Below, piece by piece: positions 40,790-50,805 of a stretch of DNA of 64,000 bases. The notes under the pieces were generated by a model, which saw only the letters and a program-made list of their open reading frames with translations, had not been told where the DNA came from and ran no database searches. Made by a program: the position numbers and the translations under genes. Position 1 is the first letter of the stretch; each line of letters starts with the position of its first letter. The stretch comes from Pantoea sp. (GTDB taxonomy: Bacteria > Pseudomonadota > Gammaproteobacteria > Enterobacterales > Enterobacteriaceae). The stretch lies in assembly GCF_028283705.1 (NCBI RefSeq), contig NZ_JAPWKD010000011.1, forward strand, positions 248,001-312,000. The letters are read 5' to 3'.

Positions 40790-43700
40790 TTACCATAATA
40801 TCCCCTTCTTTTTCGTCGAAACTTCTGGAATATTAACTTTAGTCCCCACCGGAAGGACGACGTTATCAGGGACCGTCTTCTTATCTGCCAGATGAGGATT
40901 GAGCTTTCTTAACGCATTAATACTTGTCTTATTTTTTGGGTGTTGCGAGTTATATTCCATCATAATATCCATCAGCGATTCGTTAGGTTTTGACAAATAT
41001 TCCTGGCCCGCCATCACTTTAGTCGATGGAACCGGAAGTCTTGATGTCGCAGGACTCAGTTCACGCAGCGATGACGGTGTCTTGCGCTGGATATTTCTCA
41101 GCCATTCACTACCATCCGGGGTGACATGTGATTCTAACGGTGGGATGCCAAGTGCCTTGGTAATAGCTTTATCATTACGACTGTGACAGAAAGCGCCGAT
41201 AACGGTATCACCTTTCTGCGCGCCCTTGATAATAGCTGCGATTTCCTCGTCAGTTTTTCCTGATATATCAATAATCTGCACATTTGAATTGAGCGCATTC
41301 GCTCTTACATCGCTACGATAAAAACCGCGCTCGGTAAATGTGTCATTTCTCACGCCATTGGGACTACCATGTGTTCCCGTTAAAACGATAATTTTTCCTT
41401 TTGGCGATGCGCCAGAAGTACGAATACGATAGTCGGCATCGGTAATTTCATTATGGATAATAGCGCCATTGGTCTCATGAGTGGTTAATCTAATTTCAGC
41501 ACCATTTTGATTGGTCTGCGTGTAGAATTGCTGCGCATCATCGACATAGGACCGACGCGCTGCCGGGCTGTCAACATAGTGATTTATCGTCACGCCCTGG
41601 TCTTTTGTCACACCGACCTGGAATGTGTCATGCAGGCCTCGGCTGCTGATCGTACCGGGGGTATTAACAACAGGCGTCGCGGATGCCTGGCCATTGATTC
41701 TTGCCACATCTGACTCAGGCACCAGGTTCAGGTTTGCAGGTCTCGATGGTTTTTTAGCCAGGCTCAGTGCCATATCGGAGAAGTCATACAGAGGAAAGGC
41801 TTCGCGCAACGGTGCCTTCACCATGCCTTTAGCCGCACCTTGCATGATAGGCGCCATGCCTTTAAACATATGCAATTTAAATGCCTTGCCTTTCAGACCC
41901 ATCTCTCTGGCTTCTCTCACCAGTTGCAGTGCCTTTTTGATTCCCTTGATACTTTTAACCGTGGAGCCGTAACCGAGCGTCGCGATGGCGATGCCTAAAT
42001 CAACATAGGCTTCCGCTATGTCTTCGTCGGTTGGTTTATAACCGGCATCTTCCAGCCAGCGGACATAGATTTCCAGTGGTTTAAAAACAGCGAGGTTAAA
42101 ATCCTTGGCCTGGCCCCAGGTGATACTCAGGGCACGATAAAATCTCTTTTGCAGTGAAAGGCTATCCCAGTCAGCAGGTTTAGTTCTACGATCAAACGAG
42201 GAGAAGTTTTTCTTCTCTTCTGCCACCTGCTTATTGGTTTCCGTTGCTTCATCAATCATCAACTGACGCATGCTTTTATTCGAATTAGTGCGCACCGGAC
42301 CCGTTTCTTTGACTTTAAAATAGCGTTGATCAACATGCACCTTAATGACAGGCTTTGAGATGTCACGCCCTGCGATGGCTTGACCCAAACGATATGGTGC
42401 TAACAAGACGCTATCGGCTCCACTCGCAAGAGTCGCATATGCCGTGGTTGTTTCCGGGCGTGGTAATAAATCTTCATCGACCCCGGTATCTCTGAAAAAT
42501 CTTTTGACCTGTTCTTCATTATCGAAAGAACTTAGATTCTCATAGCGGGAAAAAATGTCAGCATTTATCTTTGTCAGCTTCTTGTTATTTCCCACTGTCG
42601 TCAAAGCCCAGTAATCACCGGACCTGGTCTGATACAACGATACTGTTCCTTTCTCTGTTTCATAATGGTTAAAATCCCCTTTAAGGGTTTTACTCTCGCT
42701 GAACCTGACTTCAGTAACCGGCACTTCCACCTGAAAAGTTTTGACAGCAACGGGGGGGGTCAATACATCTGACGGATAGACTCCCGAAGAGAGTTCCAGA
42801 TAATGGATATCATCAGTAGCTTCATTTTTTGCATGATTATTTTTGTAGTCGTCAATATCAGCATAATATTCGCTATCTGTTTTATTCCAGTATTCTGAAA
42901 TAGGTTGCAATTCATTCAAACCCTTATAAGGAGATGCCGGAGATGACAGGGTTTGACTAAAGGTATCAAATACATCTTCAGCTGACATTTTGACACTGAC
43001 ATCAGAAAGATTTTTATAAAAATCATTCGCATCCAATTTGATATGTCGATTTCCGGTCCATTCTGGCCGGTGATAGCCAATATAATTAATCAGCATATGC
43101 GCATTCGCCAGATCCTGTGCTTTTTCGGGATCGGCATCTTTATTCGCTAATATCCGCAGTGCGTCCTGATAAATTTCTTTATCACGGAATCCTTCTGCCC
43201 CTTCCGGGTATTTCATCTTATAGGCGACAATAAGTGACTGCCGCATACGCTCTAATGGTTCCTCTGAGAAGGTGATGCGTTGCGATTTCAGAGCGTTAAT
43301 GGCTTCATTGGTATCCTGTTCGAGAGCAGTATAAATATCGTACTCATTTTTGATCAGGTCGATTTTATTTTGTATAGTCTGGTTATACTCATAACCTTTA
43401 CCAGGGTCTATCTGTTCATATTGTTTATAAAACATGTCCCGATGAGCTTGCCGGACCTCGGTGAAACTTGTTTTATCTGCAATCGCACGATTCAGCTCAT
43501 TTTTAGTATCCTGTATCGTGTTCCATGCATCCCATGATGATGCAGATAGCTCACCCGATTGAATCAACTCAGGCAGTTTCTTAGGATCACCATTTGTCAT
43601 ATTATAATATGCAAGGGTGCGATCGAAATTTAACCTATCCTGTGTGATACGATCTTCAAGTGGAAGCGTTTTATTTGCCTGCACATAAAAATCCAAATCA

Positions 43701-46700
43701 TCAACCACTCTTTTTGCCAGATAATCATCGCTTCTGATTATTTTGGAAACGTCACCATTGGTATTGTTTAACACGTCCTGTAATTCACCCGTACCTTCTG
43801 TACCGTCGGTTTTTACATATACCAGGCGGGATTGTGATATGTTTGCACCATTATGTTTGAAATTCATATAGGCAACCCACTGCTCGGGTGTCATCTGCCT
43901 TGCGATAAATGTTATTTTATCGCGATGAAAATTACGCTTTGAATAACTATCGAACTCGTTTTGTACTGACGTTAATGTACCTGTTGGATAACGGATATTT
44001 AAAAATTTATTGTCTTTATTTTCCAGTGCTGTTTTAAGATCAACTGTTATCGTGTCATAGGTTGGATGCCCCTGATAAACCTCAACCTTGGTATTCACCG
44101 AGAAGGAGCCACGACTCCGAGTATTAACTGCCGCAATCTTGTCTTCGGCACTGACTTTCGTCCCCGTCTCCGTCGTAACACCTCTTTTACCTCTGAGTTT
44201 GCGGGGTGATGACGCATCCGCCACAGCGGCATCCCCTTGCATCGCCTCGGTCTCTGCCACAGAGCGTGGCTGCTTCTGCCCCGCAGTGCGAGTATCACCC
44301 TGGGCTAAATCGGCTAATGCTTGCTTCTGCAACCTGGCGAGGTTCCATTCATAGACATCAAGCACGACCTCTTTCGCACCTGCCGCAACGCCCTGAAGCA
44401 ACATGGCTGATGGCAATTCGGTCTTGAATTCTTCCCCTATTTTTTTAAATGTCGGCATAATGCCGTCACGCTTCATCTTCACCCCGGTTAATGCCACTTG
44501 CGCTACCGTCTTCGCACCCACGCTCACTCCCTCAGGCATCGGAACCAGCGCACTGATAATCTCAGTCAACGCTGACTTAAGCAGCCAGTCATTCAGCGCA
44601 TCCTTATGAATTTGCCTGACGCATTGCCCCGGCTTAACTGAGTTTTCAAGATTTTTTTTCTGGTCGTAATACTGAGCCGTGATAATGGCCAGTTTGACGA
44701 CCGTCTTTATCGCCTTCGCAGTGTGTACCATCACGTCCCCAAACATACTCGGCAACGTTGCACTAAACATGGCTTTAGCCGCCTCGTACGCTAAACCTGA
44801 CACCATTTTACTGGGAGATTTTTCGACCAGTTGCTGTTCCCAACTCAGGAAGAATTTCATCACCTCTTCAGCCGTCTTCGGCACCACATGCATGTTTTCC
44901 CGTTGGCGATCCACTTCGGCCAGCACGCGTCGGGCAAAATCTTTTCCCTGCGGATCGGTGGGTTTAGCGAAGCAACGTCCCATCTTACGCGCCACGACGT
45001 TCACCAACGCTCGTCTATCTGCACGCTCATCTGCCGTGGCATCCGCAGGCATCATGGCTTCGAAGGCGAACAAACTTTCCGCCATCGGCCTGATAATGCG
45101 TGCGTCATTGGAAAACAGATCAAAACACTTCCCGGTAATCTTCGTCGTTGCCATTGCCACAACATTCATGGCTCCGCGCATCTCGGCCAGAGCCTGCTGA
45201 ACAACACGCTGCGCATTTTTATAGTCCGCCTTATCACGCAGTGCAGCACCCGTCAGCTTCTCTCCTGCTTTTCCCCCAGGTTGAACCAATTCGTCCAAAA
45301 CCCCACTCGCCCGCGTTTGTGCTTTCTGAAAGGTTTTCACCGCCCTGGCACAACATCCACGCAGTTCATGAATATTCTTCTGCTGTGCATCCTTTGGAAA
45401 AGCATCCAGCATCCGGTCCAGATCCCTTTTCAGCCTGTCCAGCGACATCCCCAGTTTTTCCATCTCGGCGCTGGAGTTTTCCTGCTTCAGCTTCAGAGCC
45501 GCCATCTTTTCTTCCCGGTAGCCCTTCATCGTTTTCGCTGGCGCATCCTCGATTAACGGACGGTTTTTGTCGGTCGCCAGTCGCTTCACTTCGGGGTTTT
45601 TCGCTGCCGCCTCAACCGCCGCAGTCGACAAATCCTCAGTTGCATTACATACCCGGTACATAACGCTCATCGGACCGGTGATAGCCCCCCTGATTAGCTG
45701 ATTAAAATCACTCTGCATCGCTTCAGTGGAATAATGAGCGCAAGCTTTCCGAACCCCCTGACAGCCTTTCACCCCCAGCCGCCACAGTGCTGACAATGAG
45801 TCTGCTGTTTTGTCATCGGTATTACCCAGTTTGCGTGCCAGCCGGCTATGATCAAGACTGCGCAACAGGAAATCGTCCATACCTTTTGGCAGCGGTTCCT
45901 TCACGGCCTGCCGATTCACTTCCATTTGTTCCGTCAGAAGTTTTATTTCGCTGCTGAGTTTGTGGAACGCGTCACTAAATTCCCCTTTTTTCAGGCCGGG
46001 GACCTGCGCGCCAGCCAGTTTTTTTTGGTGTTCCGTCAGCTTTTTTAGCGCTTTATTCAGTGCATTACTTACCGTATTTAGCGCCTTCTCTGCCAGCGCA
46101 CGGACTTCTTTTTCTTCTCCTGCCGTTTGTCCCTTCTCCACCAATGGCTGAATGGCATCGGCGTTTTGCAGCGCCGCTGATAGGTCACACAAGTCACCGG
46201 AAGATTGTCGCATTGCCAGTATCACGTCATCTTTGCATGCACCGGCTTCAGACAGCGCTACCGACATCTTCTGACACAGGCTATTCAGGGCCGCCGCCGA
46301 CTGCGAAACCAATGGATTGCTACTGAACTGGCATGCTTTGATGACATCGTCCGCTTCCTGCTGCAGCCATTGCTGCTCGGTGCGTGTCGCCCGCAGATAA
46401 TGCGGACGCTCGGCCTGAATCGCTTTTACCGTCAGGCTGCAACCTGCCTCTAAGGAATTGAAGGTGTCATCCAGTAGCTTATGCAGCGACTTATCAAATG
46501 CAGCGATATTTATTGGGATATCCACTGCCCGCCACAGCGGTGCAAATTGCAACTCCGCCCACGCTCGTTGTAACTCTCTGATCGCGGTTTCTGCCCCAGC
46601 GGGCAGAACCTCCTGGTCTCCGGTGGCCTTGTACTCAGCTAACCCAATCAGTAACGTGTCGGCCTTCTCCAGCGCCTGCGCCAGATTGCATAACGACAGT

Positions 46701-47401
46701 ATCGAATCCCGCATAGCGACATTCTGATCACCTATGTTCTGTGCTTTCATAAGCGCTTGCTGTTTCCCGTAATGGGTTAAAAGCTGCTTACAAATAAGAT
46801 GCAGCGAAGCTCCCGCATGCAGGGCATCTGGCGTCCATTTCCGCTCTGCGAGATCCAGCGTCGTTTCCTCCAGACGCGGTACATCCACCTCCAGATAAAC
46901 CCGGTTTTCCCCCAGGCGACGGAATTCCTTCAGTCGGGCGACACTCGCTTTCCAGTCCGGGAGTACCACCGGCTGTGCTACCGGCTCCTCCTCTTTAACG
47001 TGCGGGCAATTCTGTTCCAGCTTTTGCAATGCCTCAAGCAGCTTCGCCTTCTCCGGCCCGTCCAGCTGGGTGCCCGCGCCATAAAAAAGTGTCGTCAACG
47101 GAGCAGGCATGCCATCCGGCTGAGGGACCGGGGGGAAATACCTCAGCCCGGTCTGCTCAAGCAGCCAATCGGCAACCTCTGGCGTACATAGCGCCTCGAA
47201 ATGCGCACCAATGATGCGGTTTTTACACCAGTCCTCATTTCTTTTAGCGGTAAAGCTGGCGCAGTCGAGCAGCGTTGCCAATGCATTCTTATCGCATGCA
47301 GGGTAAGTCTGCTGGGTACTGTCACTTTGCGAGGAAGTGGGTTCCGTGGGGCTTATGTGATTGATAGGTTTAGTATATTGGTAAGAAACGAGCTGATTCA
47401 T
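40790..47401 (-). CDS. Giant protein of unknown function (2203 aa), possible secreted effector/toxin
   Basis: I do not recognise the family as a whole. ATG 47401 has AGGA seven bases upstream. The first 35 residues are rich in Ser, Thr, Gln and Pro (TEPTSSQSDSTQQTYPA) with no hydrophobic signal, as in many type III effectors. Residues about 40-1040 look mainly helical. A linker near 1066-1076 is very basic (PRKLRGKRGV). From about 1100 the sequence is A+T-richer and polar. Near the C-terminus GKIIVLTGTHGSPNG (His2011) and GDTVIGAFCHSRND (Cys2072) have the spacing and strand-then-His-Gly / strand-then-Cys form of clan CD peptidases or CHAT-like folds. Residues about 2132-2194 (SKPNESLMDIMMEYN, ending LPVGTKVNIP) resemble one LysM repeat. 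Unrelated by eye to the two giant paralogues. No T3SS or T6SS genes are in the window. Confidence 0.82.
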   Translation of the reverse strand: MNQLVSYQYTKPINHISPTEPTSSQSDSTQQTYPACDKNALATLLDCASFTAKRNEDWCKNRIIGAHFEALCTPEVADWLLEQTGLRYFPPVPQPDGMPAPLTTLFYGAGTQLDGPEKAKLLEALQKLEQNCPHVKEEEPVAQPVVLPDWKASVARLKEFRRLGENRVYLEVDVPRLEETTLDLAERKWTPDALHAGASLHLICKQLLTHYGKQQALMKAQNIGDQNVAMRDSILSLCNLAQALEKADTLLIGLAEYKATGDQEVLPAGAETAIRELQRAWAELQFAPLWRAVDIPINIAAFDKSLHKLLDDTFNSLEAGCSLTVKAIQAERPHYLRATRTEQQWLQQEADDVIKACQFSSNPLVSQSAAALNSLCQKMSVALSEAGACKDDVILAMRQSSGDLCDLSAALQNADAIQPLVEKGQTAGEEKEVRALAEKALNTVSNALNKALKKLTEHQKKLAGAQVPGLKKGEFSDAFHKLSSEIKLLTEQMEVNRQAVKEPLPKGMDDFLLRSLDHSRLARKLGNTDDKTADSLSALWRLGVKGCQGVRKACAHYSTEAMQSDFNQLIRGAITGPMSVMYRVCNATEDLSTAAVEAAAKNPEVKRLATDKNRPLIEDAPAKTMKGYREEKMAALKLKQENSSAEMEKLGMSLDRLKRDLDRMLDAFPKDAQQKNIHELRGCCARAVKTFQKAQTRASGVLDELVQPGGKAGEKLTGAALRDKADYKNAQRVVQQALAEMRGAMNVVAMATTKITGKCFDLFSNDARIIRPMAESLFAFEAMMPADATADERADRRALVNVVARKMGRCFAKPTDPQGKDFARRVLAEVDRQRENMHVVPKTAEEVMKFFLSWEQQLVEKSPSKMVSGLAYEAAKAMFSATLPSMFGDVMVHTAKAIKTVVKLAIITAQYYDQKKNLENSVKPGQCVRQIHKDALNDWLLKSALTEIISALVPMPEGVSVGAKTVAQVALTGVKMKRDGIMPTFKKIGEEFKTELPSAMLLQGVAAGAKEVVLDVYEWNLARLQKQALADLAQGDTRTAGQKQPRSVAETEAMQGDAAVADASSPRKLRGKRGVTTETGTKVSAEDKIAAVNTRSRGSFSVNTKVEVYQGHPTYDTITVDLKTALENKDNKFLNIRYPTGTLTSVQNEFDSYSKRNFHRDKITFIARQMTPEQWVAYMNFKHNGANISQSRLVYVKTDGTEGTGELQDVLNNTNGDVSKIIRSDDYLAKRVVDDLDFYVQANKTLPLEDRITQDRLNFDRTLAYYNMTNGDPKKLPELIQSGELSASSWDAWNTIQDTKNELNRAIADKTSFTEVRQAHRDMFYKQYEQIDPGKGYEYNQTIQNKIDLIKNEYDIYTALEQDTNEAINALKSQRITFSEEPLERMRQSLIVAYKMKYPEGAEGFRDKEIYQDALRILANKDADPEKAQDLANAHMLINYIGYHRPEWTGNRHIKLDANDFYKNLSDVSVKMSAEDVFDTFSQTLSSPASPYKGLNELQPISEYWNKTDSEYYADIDDYKNNHAKNEATDDIHYLELSSGVYPSDVLTPPVAVKTFQVEVPVTEVRFSESKTLKGDFNHYETEKGTVSLYQTRSGDYWALTTVGNNKKLTKINADIFSRYENLSSFDNEEQVKRFFRDTGVDEDLLPRPETTTAYATLASGADSVLLAPYRLGQAIAGRDISKPVIKVHVDQRYFKVKETGPVRTNSNKSMRQLMIDEATETNKQVAEEKKNFSSFDRRTKPADWDSLSLQKRFYRALSITWGQAKDFNLAVFKPLEIYVRWLEDAGYKPTDEDIAEAYVDLGIAIATLGYGSTVKSIKGIKKALQLVREAREMGLKGKAFKLHMFKGMAPIMQGAAKGMVKAPLREAFPLYDFSDMALSLAKKPSRPANLNLVPESDVARINGQASATPVVNTPGTISSRGLHDTFQVGVTKDQGVTINHYVDSPAARRSYVDDAQQFYTQTNQNGAEIRLTTHETNGAIIHNEITDADYRIRTSGASPKGKIIVLTGTHGSPNGVRNDTFTERGFYRSDVRANALNSNVQIIDISGKTDEEIAAIIKGAQKGDTVIGAFCHSRNDKAITKALGIPPLESHVTPDGSEWLRNIQRKTPSSLRELSPATSRLPVPSTKVMAGQEYLSKPNESLMDIMMEYNSQHPKNKTSINALRKLNPHLADKKTVPDNVVLPVGTKVNIPEVSTKKKGILW

Positions 47402-47809
47402 GGGATATCCTGATGTCGATAGTATTATTTTCAGGAAAGATTACCGGTAACATCCGATGCAAATTTTCGGAAAAATACCTGAACTATCGTCTTTAAACTT
47501 ACAGAGGTGATGTAATTTCAACGATGATTCTGGTCCCGTGTTACCCATGTTGATCGCGTTGGCTGTCTCAGCAGCCTGCTAAACGAAATTCATACTTAAC
47601 CTTTACTTTCCCTGCGGACAACACCATCTGCGGGCTGTTTCTGCACGCGCTGAGTTTGTCAGCCAGCTCACAATATAAATCTAACTCATACCCTTAAAAG
47701 CCTTTTTTGACAGACACTGCCTGTCGCCATGCTTAAGGTGTGATCGGATTGTTAAATTTCTCTCATCATGACAATAGCCGTCTGACACGGCATAACAGAG
47801 AGCGTACCC
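47402..47809. other. 408-bp divergent intergenic region before galT
   Basis: No gene seen. It carries the promoter of the 2203-aa gene (leftward) and of galT (rightward). I looked for an hrp-box pattern (GGAACC-N15/16-CCAC) in the leftward direction and found none. A GACAG/CTGTC inverted repeat around 47709-47725 is preceded, not followed, by a T-run, so it is not a terminator for either strand. Confidence 0.5.
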
Positions 47810-49189
47810 ATGAACACAAACAACCTGGTCGATATCAAAGCGTGGATCGACGCCCGGCCGATTTCGCCTTTCCAGTGGCGCGTATTATTCCTCTGTCTGG
47901 TCATTATCATGTTCGACGGTTACGATGCCGCCGCAATGGGGTTTATCGCTCCCGCGCTGATTGAACACTGGGGCATTTCCCGCGCGGCGATGGGGCCGAT
48001 TCTCGGTGCTGCAATGTTTGGCGTTGCCATCGGCGCGTTAATTGCAGGCCCGCTCTCGGATCGTTTCGGTCGCAAACGCATTATTTTATTATCGTTTCTG
48101 ATGTTCTCCGCCTTCAGTCTGGTGTGCGCGTTTGCCACCACGCCACTGCAAATGGCGTTGCTGCGGTTTATCACCGGCCTCGGGCTGGGTGCGGTGATGC
48201 CTAACTGCGTGACGTTGCTGTCGGAATATATGCCAGAACGCCGCAAGGGGGTGATGATCACCCTGATGTTCAGTGGTTTTAATATCGGTTCGGGTCTGGG
48301 TGGGTTTATCGCCGCGGGTCTGCTCAGCCTGTATCACTGGCAGGCAGTGTTGATTTTTGGCGGGGTCGTTCCCCTGCTGATGCTGCCCTTCTTCGCCTGG
48401 CTGCTGCCGGAATCAGCACTGAATCTGCTGGTGCGCAAAGCACCGCGTCAACAGATTGCCGCGCTGCTGAACCGCATGGGCGGCCATTTTAGCCACGAAA
48501 ACAGCTTTGTACTGCACTCACCACGCGTCAATGGCCATAGCCCGATTGCCCAGCTTTTCCGCCACGGTTTTGCCCGCGGCACCATCATCCTGTGGCTGAC
48601 CTATTTTATGGGGCTGTTCGTGATTTACCTGCTGAACGGCTGGCTGCCAACCATTATGCGTTCTGGTGGTATTTCACTGGAGCAGGCCGCGATCCTCGCC
48701 GGGTTGTTCCAGCTCGGTGGCCCGTTAGGCGGCATCATTGTTGGCACATTGATGGACAAACTGAACGCCAAATATGTCATTGGCGTGGTGTATCTGCTGG
48801 GCTGTCTCTGCCTGGCGGCGCAGGGCATCTTTGGTTTCAGCGGCGTGGCGCTCGGAGCCTTCATCTTTATTATCGGCATGTGCATCAATGGTGCGCAGAA
48901 CGGCTTGCAGGTCTACTCACCGGCTTACTACCCCACGGAAATTCGCGCCACCGGGGTGAGCTGGATGCATGGCATTGGCCGCACCGGGGCGATTCTCAGC
49001 TCCTCGGTGGGTGGGCTGTTGATGGGGGCGTTTCCTGACCAGTCATCCATTTTCTTCATCCTCGCCCTGCCTGCCTTGCTGGCAGCGCTGAGCATCGTTT
49101 TGCATCGCACAGTACCTCTGACCATGAAAATAAAAGGCGCGGGACTTGCCGACATCCCCGCGCTGTCACAAACCTTAAATAACCGATAA
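47810..49189 (+). CDS. galT: GalT, gallate/aromatic acid:H+ symporter (MFS, PcaK-type)
   Basis: 459 aa, twelve predicted helices in two bundles. Aromatic acid:H+ symporter signs: FDGYDAAAMGFIAPAL in TM1 (the DGYD motif that PcaK needs for transport), the MFS loop motif GPLSDRFGRKRI between TM2 and TM3, and the TM5 region FNIGSGLGGFIAAGL. It stops 13 bp before gallate dioxygenase, so the two form an operon: uptake followed by ring cleavage. SD is GAGAG ahead of ATG 47810. Substrate gallate is inferred from the partner; related transporters take 4-hydroxybenzoate or protocatechuate. Confidence 0.88.
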   Translation: MNTNNLVDIKAWIDARPISPFQWRVLFLCLVIIMFDGYDAAAMGFIAPALIEHWGISRAAMGPILGAAMFGVAIGALIAGPLSDRFGRKRIILLSFLMFSAFSLVCAFATTPLQMALLRFITGLGLGAVMPNCVTLLSEYMPERRKGVMITLMFSGFNIGSGLGGFIAAGLLSLYHWQAVLIFGGVVPLLMLPFFAWLLPESALNLLVRKAPRQQIAALLNRMGGHFSHENSFVLHSPRVNGHSPIAQLFRHGFARGTIILWLTYFMGLFVIYLLNGWLPTIMRSGGISLEQAAILAGLFQLGGPLGGIIVGTLMDKLNAKYVIGVVYLLGCLCLAAQGIFGFSGVALGAFIFIIGMCINGAQNGLQVYSPAYYPTEIRATGVSWMHGIGRTGAILSSSVGGLLMGAFPDQSSIFFILALPALLAALSIVLHRTVPLTMKIKGAGLADIPALSQTLNNR

Positions 49190-49202
49190 GTGGAGACATC
49201 CC

Positions 49203-50474
49203 ATGGCGAACATCATTGGCGGCCTGGCCGTTTCTCATACCCCGACCATAGGTTTTGCTGTTGACCATGATAAACAGCATGAAGGTGCCTGGGAGCCGAT
49301 TTTTGCCAGCTTCGCACCGATGCAGCAGTGGCTGGAAGAAAAGAAACCCGATGCGCTGGTCTATATCTTTAATGACCACGTCACTTCATTCTTCTTTGAC
49401 CACTACTCTGCCTTTTCGCTGGGCATTGATAACCAGTATCGGGTGGCTGATGAAGGTGGCGGCCCACGGGATTTACCGCCGGTGAAAGGCGATGCCGCGC
49501 TGTCACGTCATATCGGCACCAGCCTGATGAGCGACGAATTTGATATGTCATTCTTTATGGACAAACCGCTGGATCATGGCCTGTTCTCCCCGCTTTCCGC
49601 GCTGCTGCCGTTTAAAGACGGCTGGCCGACCAGGGTGATCCCGTTACAGGTCGGCGTATTACAGTTCCCCATCCCGTCGGCGCGCCGCTGTTATAAGCTC
49701 GGTCAGGCATTGCGCCGGGCGATTGAAAGCTATCCCGAAGATATCAACGTCGCGATTGTCGCCACCGGTGGGCTTTCCCACCAGGTACACGGGGAGCGCT
49801 GTGGTTTTAATAATGTGGAATGGGATCAGCAATTTATGGATTTGCTGGTTAACGATCCCGAGCGTCTGACGGAACTGACTATTGCGCAATACGCTGAACT
49901 GAGCGGTGTAGAAGGGACGGAGGAAATAATGTGGCTGGTGATGCGCGGTGCGCTCTCCGCCAATGTGGTGAAAAAACATCAGGGTTACTACCTGCCTTCC
50001 ATGACCGGTATCGCCACCCTGGTGCTGGAAAACCAGGCCGGTGACGCCCCGCTGGACACGATACAACAACATCGCGAAAAAATGGCACGGGAACTGGCGG
50101 GCATCGAAAAATTGCCAGGCAGCTATCCCTTCACCCAGCAACGCAGTCTGGAGAGCCTGCGTCTCAACCGCTTCCTGCATCAGCTAATCCAGCCGGGTCC
50201 GCGCGAGCGTTTTCGTCACGATGCTGAAGCCATGTTCGATGCCGCGCAATTGAGCGCGCGCGAATGTGAAATGATTCGGCAGCGTGACTGGCGCAGCCTG
50301 ATTCAATACGGTGCCAGCTTTTTCCTGCTGGAAAAAATGGGCGCGGTGATTGGGGCTTCCAATCTGGATATTTACGCGGCGATGCGAGGTATCTCACTGG
50401 AGGAATTTATGAAAACCCGTAATCAGCAGGTGACCTATTCGGTGGCGGGAAAAGAAGATCAAACCGCTAAGTAA
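49203..50474 (+). CDS. galA: GalA, gallate dioxygenase
   Basis: 423 aa. GalA cleaves the gallate ring between C4 and C5 with Fe2+ and O2, yielding 4-oxalomesaconate. The N-terminal two thirds are a LigB-type extradiol dioxygenase domain: GGLAVSHTPTIGF with metal ligand His12, FNDHVTSFF with His59, ATGGLSHQVHG with the catalytic His and GTEEIMWLVMRGAL. The last third (about 300-410, RLNRFLHQL to YAAMRGISLEEF) is the LigA-like cap, fused to the same chain as in Pseudomonas putida GalA (about 420 aa). With galD, galB and galC elsewhere in the window the whole route to pyruvate and oxaloacetate is encoded. Protocatechuate 4,5-dioxygenase normally has separate subunits, favouring gallate. Confidence 0.93.
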   Translation: MANIIGGLAVSHTPTIGFAVDHDKQHEGAWEPIFASFAPMQQWLEEKKPDALVYIFNDHVTSFFFDHYSAFSLGIDNQYRVADEGGGPRDLPPVKGDAALSRHIGTSLMSDEFDMSFFMDKPLDHGLFSPLSALLPFKDGWPTRVIPLQVGVLQFPIPSARRCYKLGQALRRAIESYPEDINVAIVATGGLSHQVHGERCGFNNVEWDQQFMDLLVNDPERLTELTIAQYAELSGVEGTEEIMWLVMRGALSANVVKKHQGYYLPSMTGIATLVLENQAGDAPLDTIQQHREKMARELAGIEKLPGSYPFTQQRSLESLRLNRFLHQLIQPGPRERFRHDAEAMFDAAQLSARECEMIRQRDWRSLIQYGASFFLLEKMGAVIGASNLDIYAAMRGISLEEFMKTRNQQVTYSVAGKEDQTAK

Positions 50475-50805
50475 TCTCTTTGCGCGATAGAGCCGCCCCG
50501 CTTTGTCCACATTCCGGGTGCATATCCGTGGCAAAACCCTGTGGATAACCTTCTGCGGGCCACGCCCGGCGCACCCGGGCAAGAGCGCGGTCAATTATTG
50601 ACCGCGCACTACCGTTCTTTTCCTTAGCGCAGAAAGGCTTCCGTTAGGCACGCCCAGTAAGTTGCCCCCAATGACAGGCTCATAAGCACATATATCGGGA
50701 AATGACTCCTCCCCTCTTCCTGTTTTCTCATAGTGGACCTAATGACAGTTCTTTACACTTCAGCGTCATTATTTAAATAAGAGAAGGACTCTCCTGAGGG
50801 ACTCT
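50475..50805. other. 331-bp intergenic region after galA
   Basis: Contains two GC-rich hairpins (50564-50580 and 50585-50607) and then an A+T-richer promoter region for the membrane-protein gene at 50806. A 19-codon reading frame on the minus strand (50624-50683) lacks a Shine-Dalgarno and is not called. Confidence 0.5.
50564..50607 (+). terminator. Double hairpin, probable terminator of galTA
   Basis: First arm pair GCCCGG/CCGGGC (50564-50580), then a perfect 10-bp pair GCGCGGTCAA/TTGACCGCGC with a three-base loop (50585-50607). A moderately T-rich tail (GTTCTTTTCCTT) starts nine bases later, so termination is likely but not textbook. Confidence 0.5.

Noticed and set aside
44679-45663. Several 100-240-codon frames antisense to the 2203-aa gene
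   Set aside because: They overlap one another and are Phe/Pro/His-rich; typical shadows of a helical, Gln/Ala-rich protein.
47402-47560. hrp box before the 2203-aa gene
   Set aside because: The GGAACC-N15/16-CCAC pattern is absent on the minus strand, so there is no sequence support for HrpL control.
47709-47725. GACAG/CTGTC inverted repeat as terminator
   Set aside because: The T-run lies on the 5' side of the stem on the plus strand and an A-run follows on the minus strand, so it fits neither direction.
50624-50683. 19-codon minus-strand ORF after galA (MSLSLGATYWACLTEAFLR)
   Set aside because: No Shine-Dalgarno and too short to judge; could be revisited with ribosome profiling.
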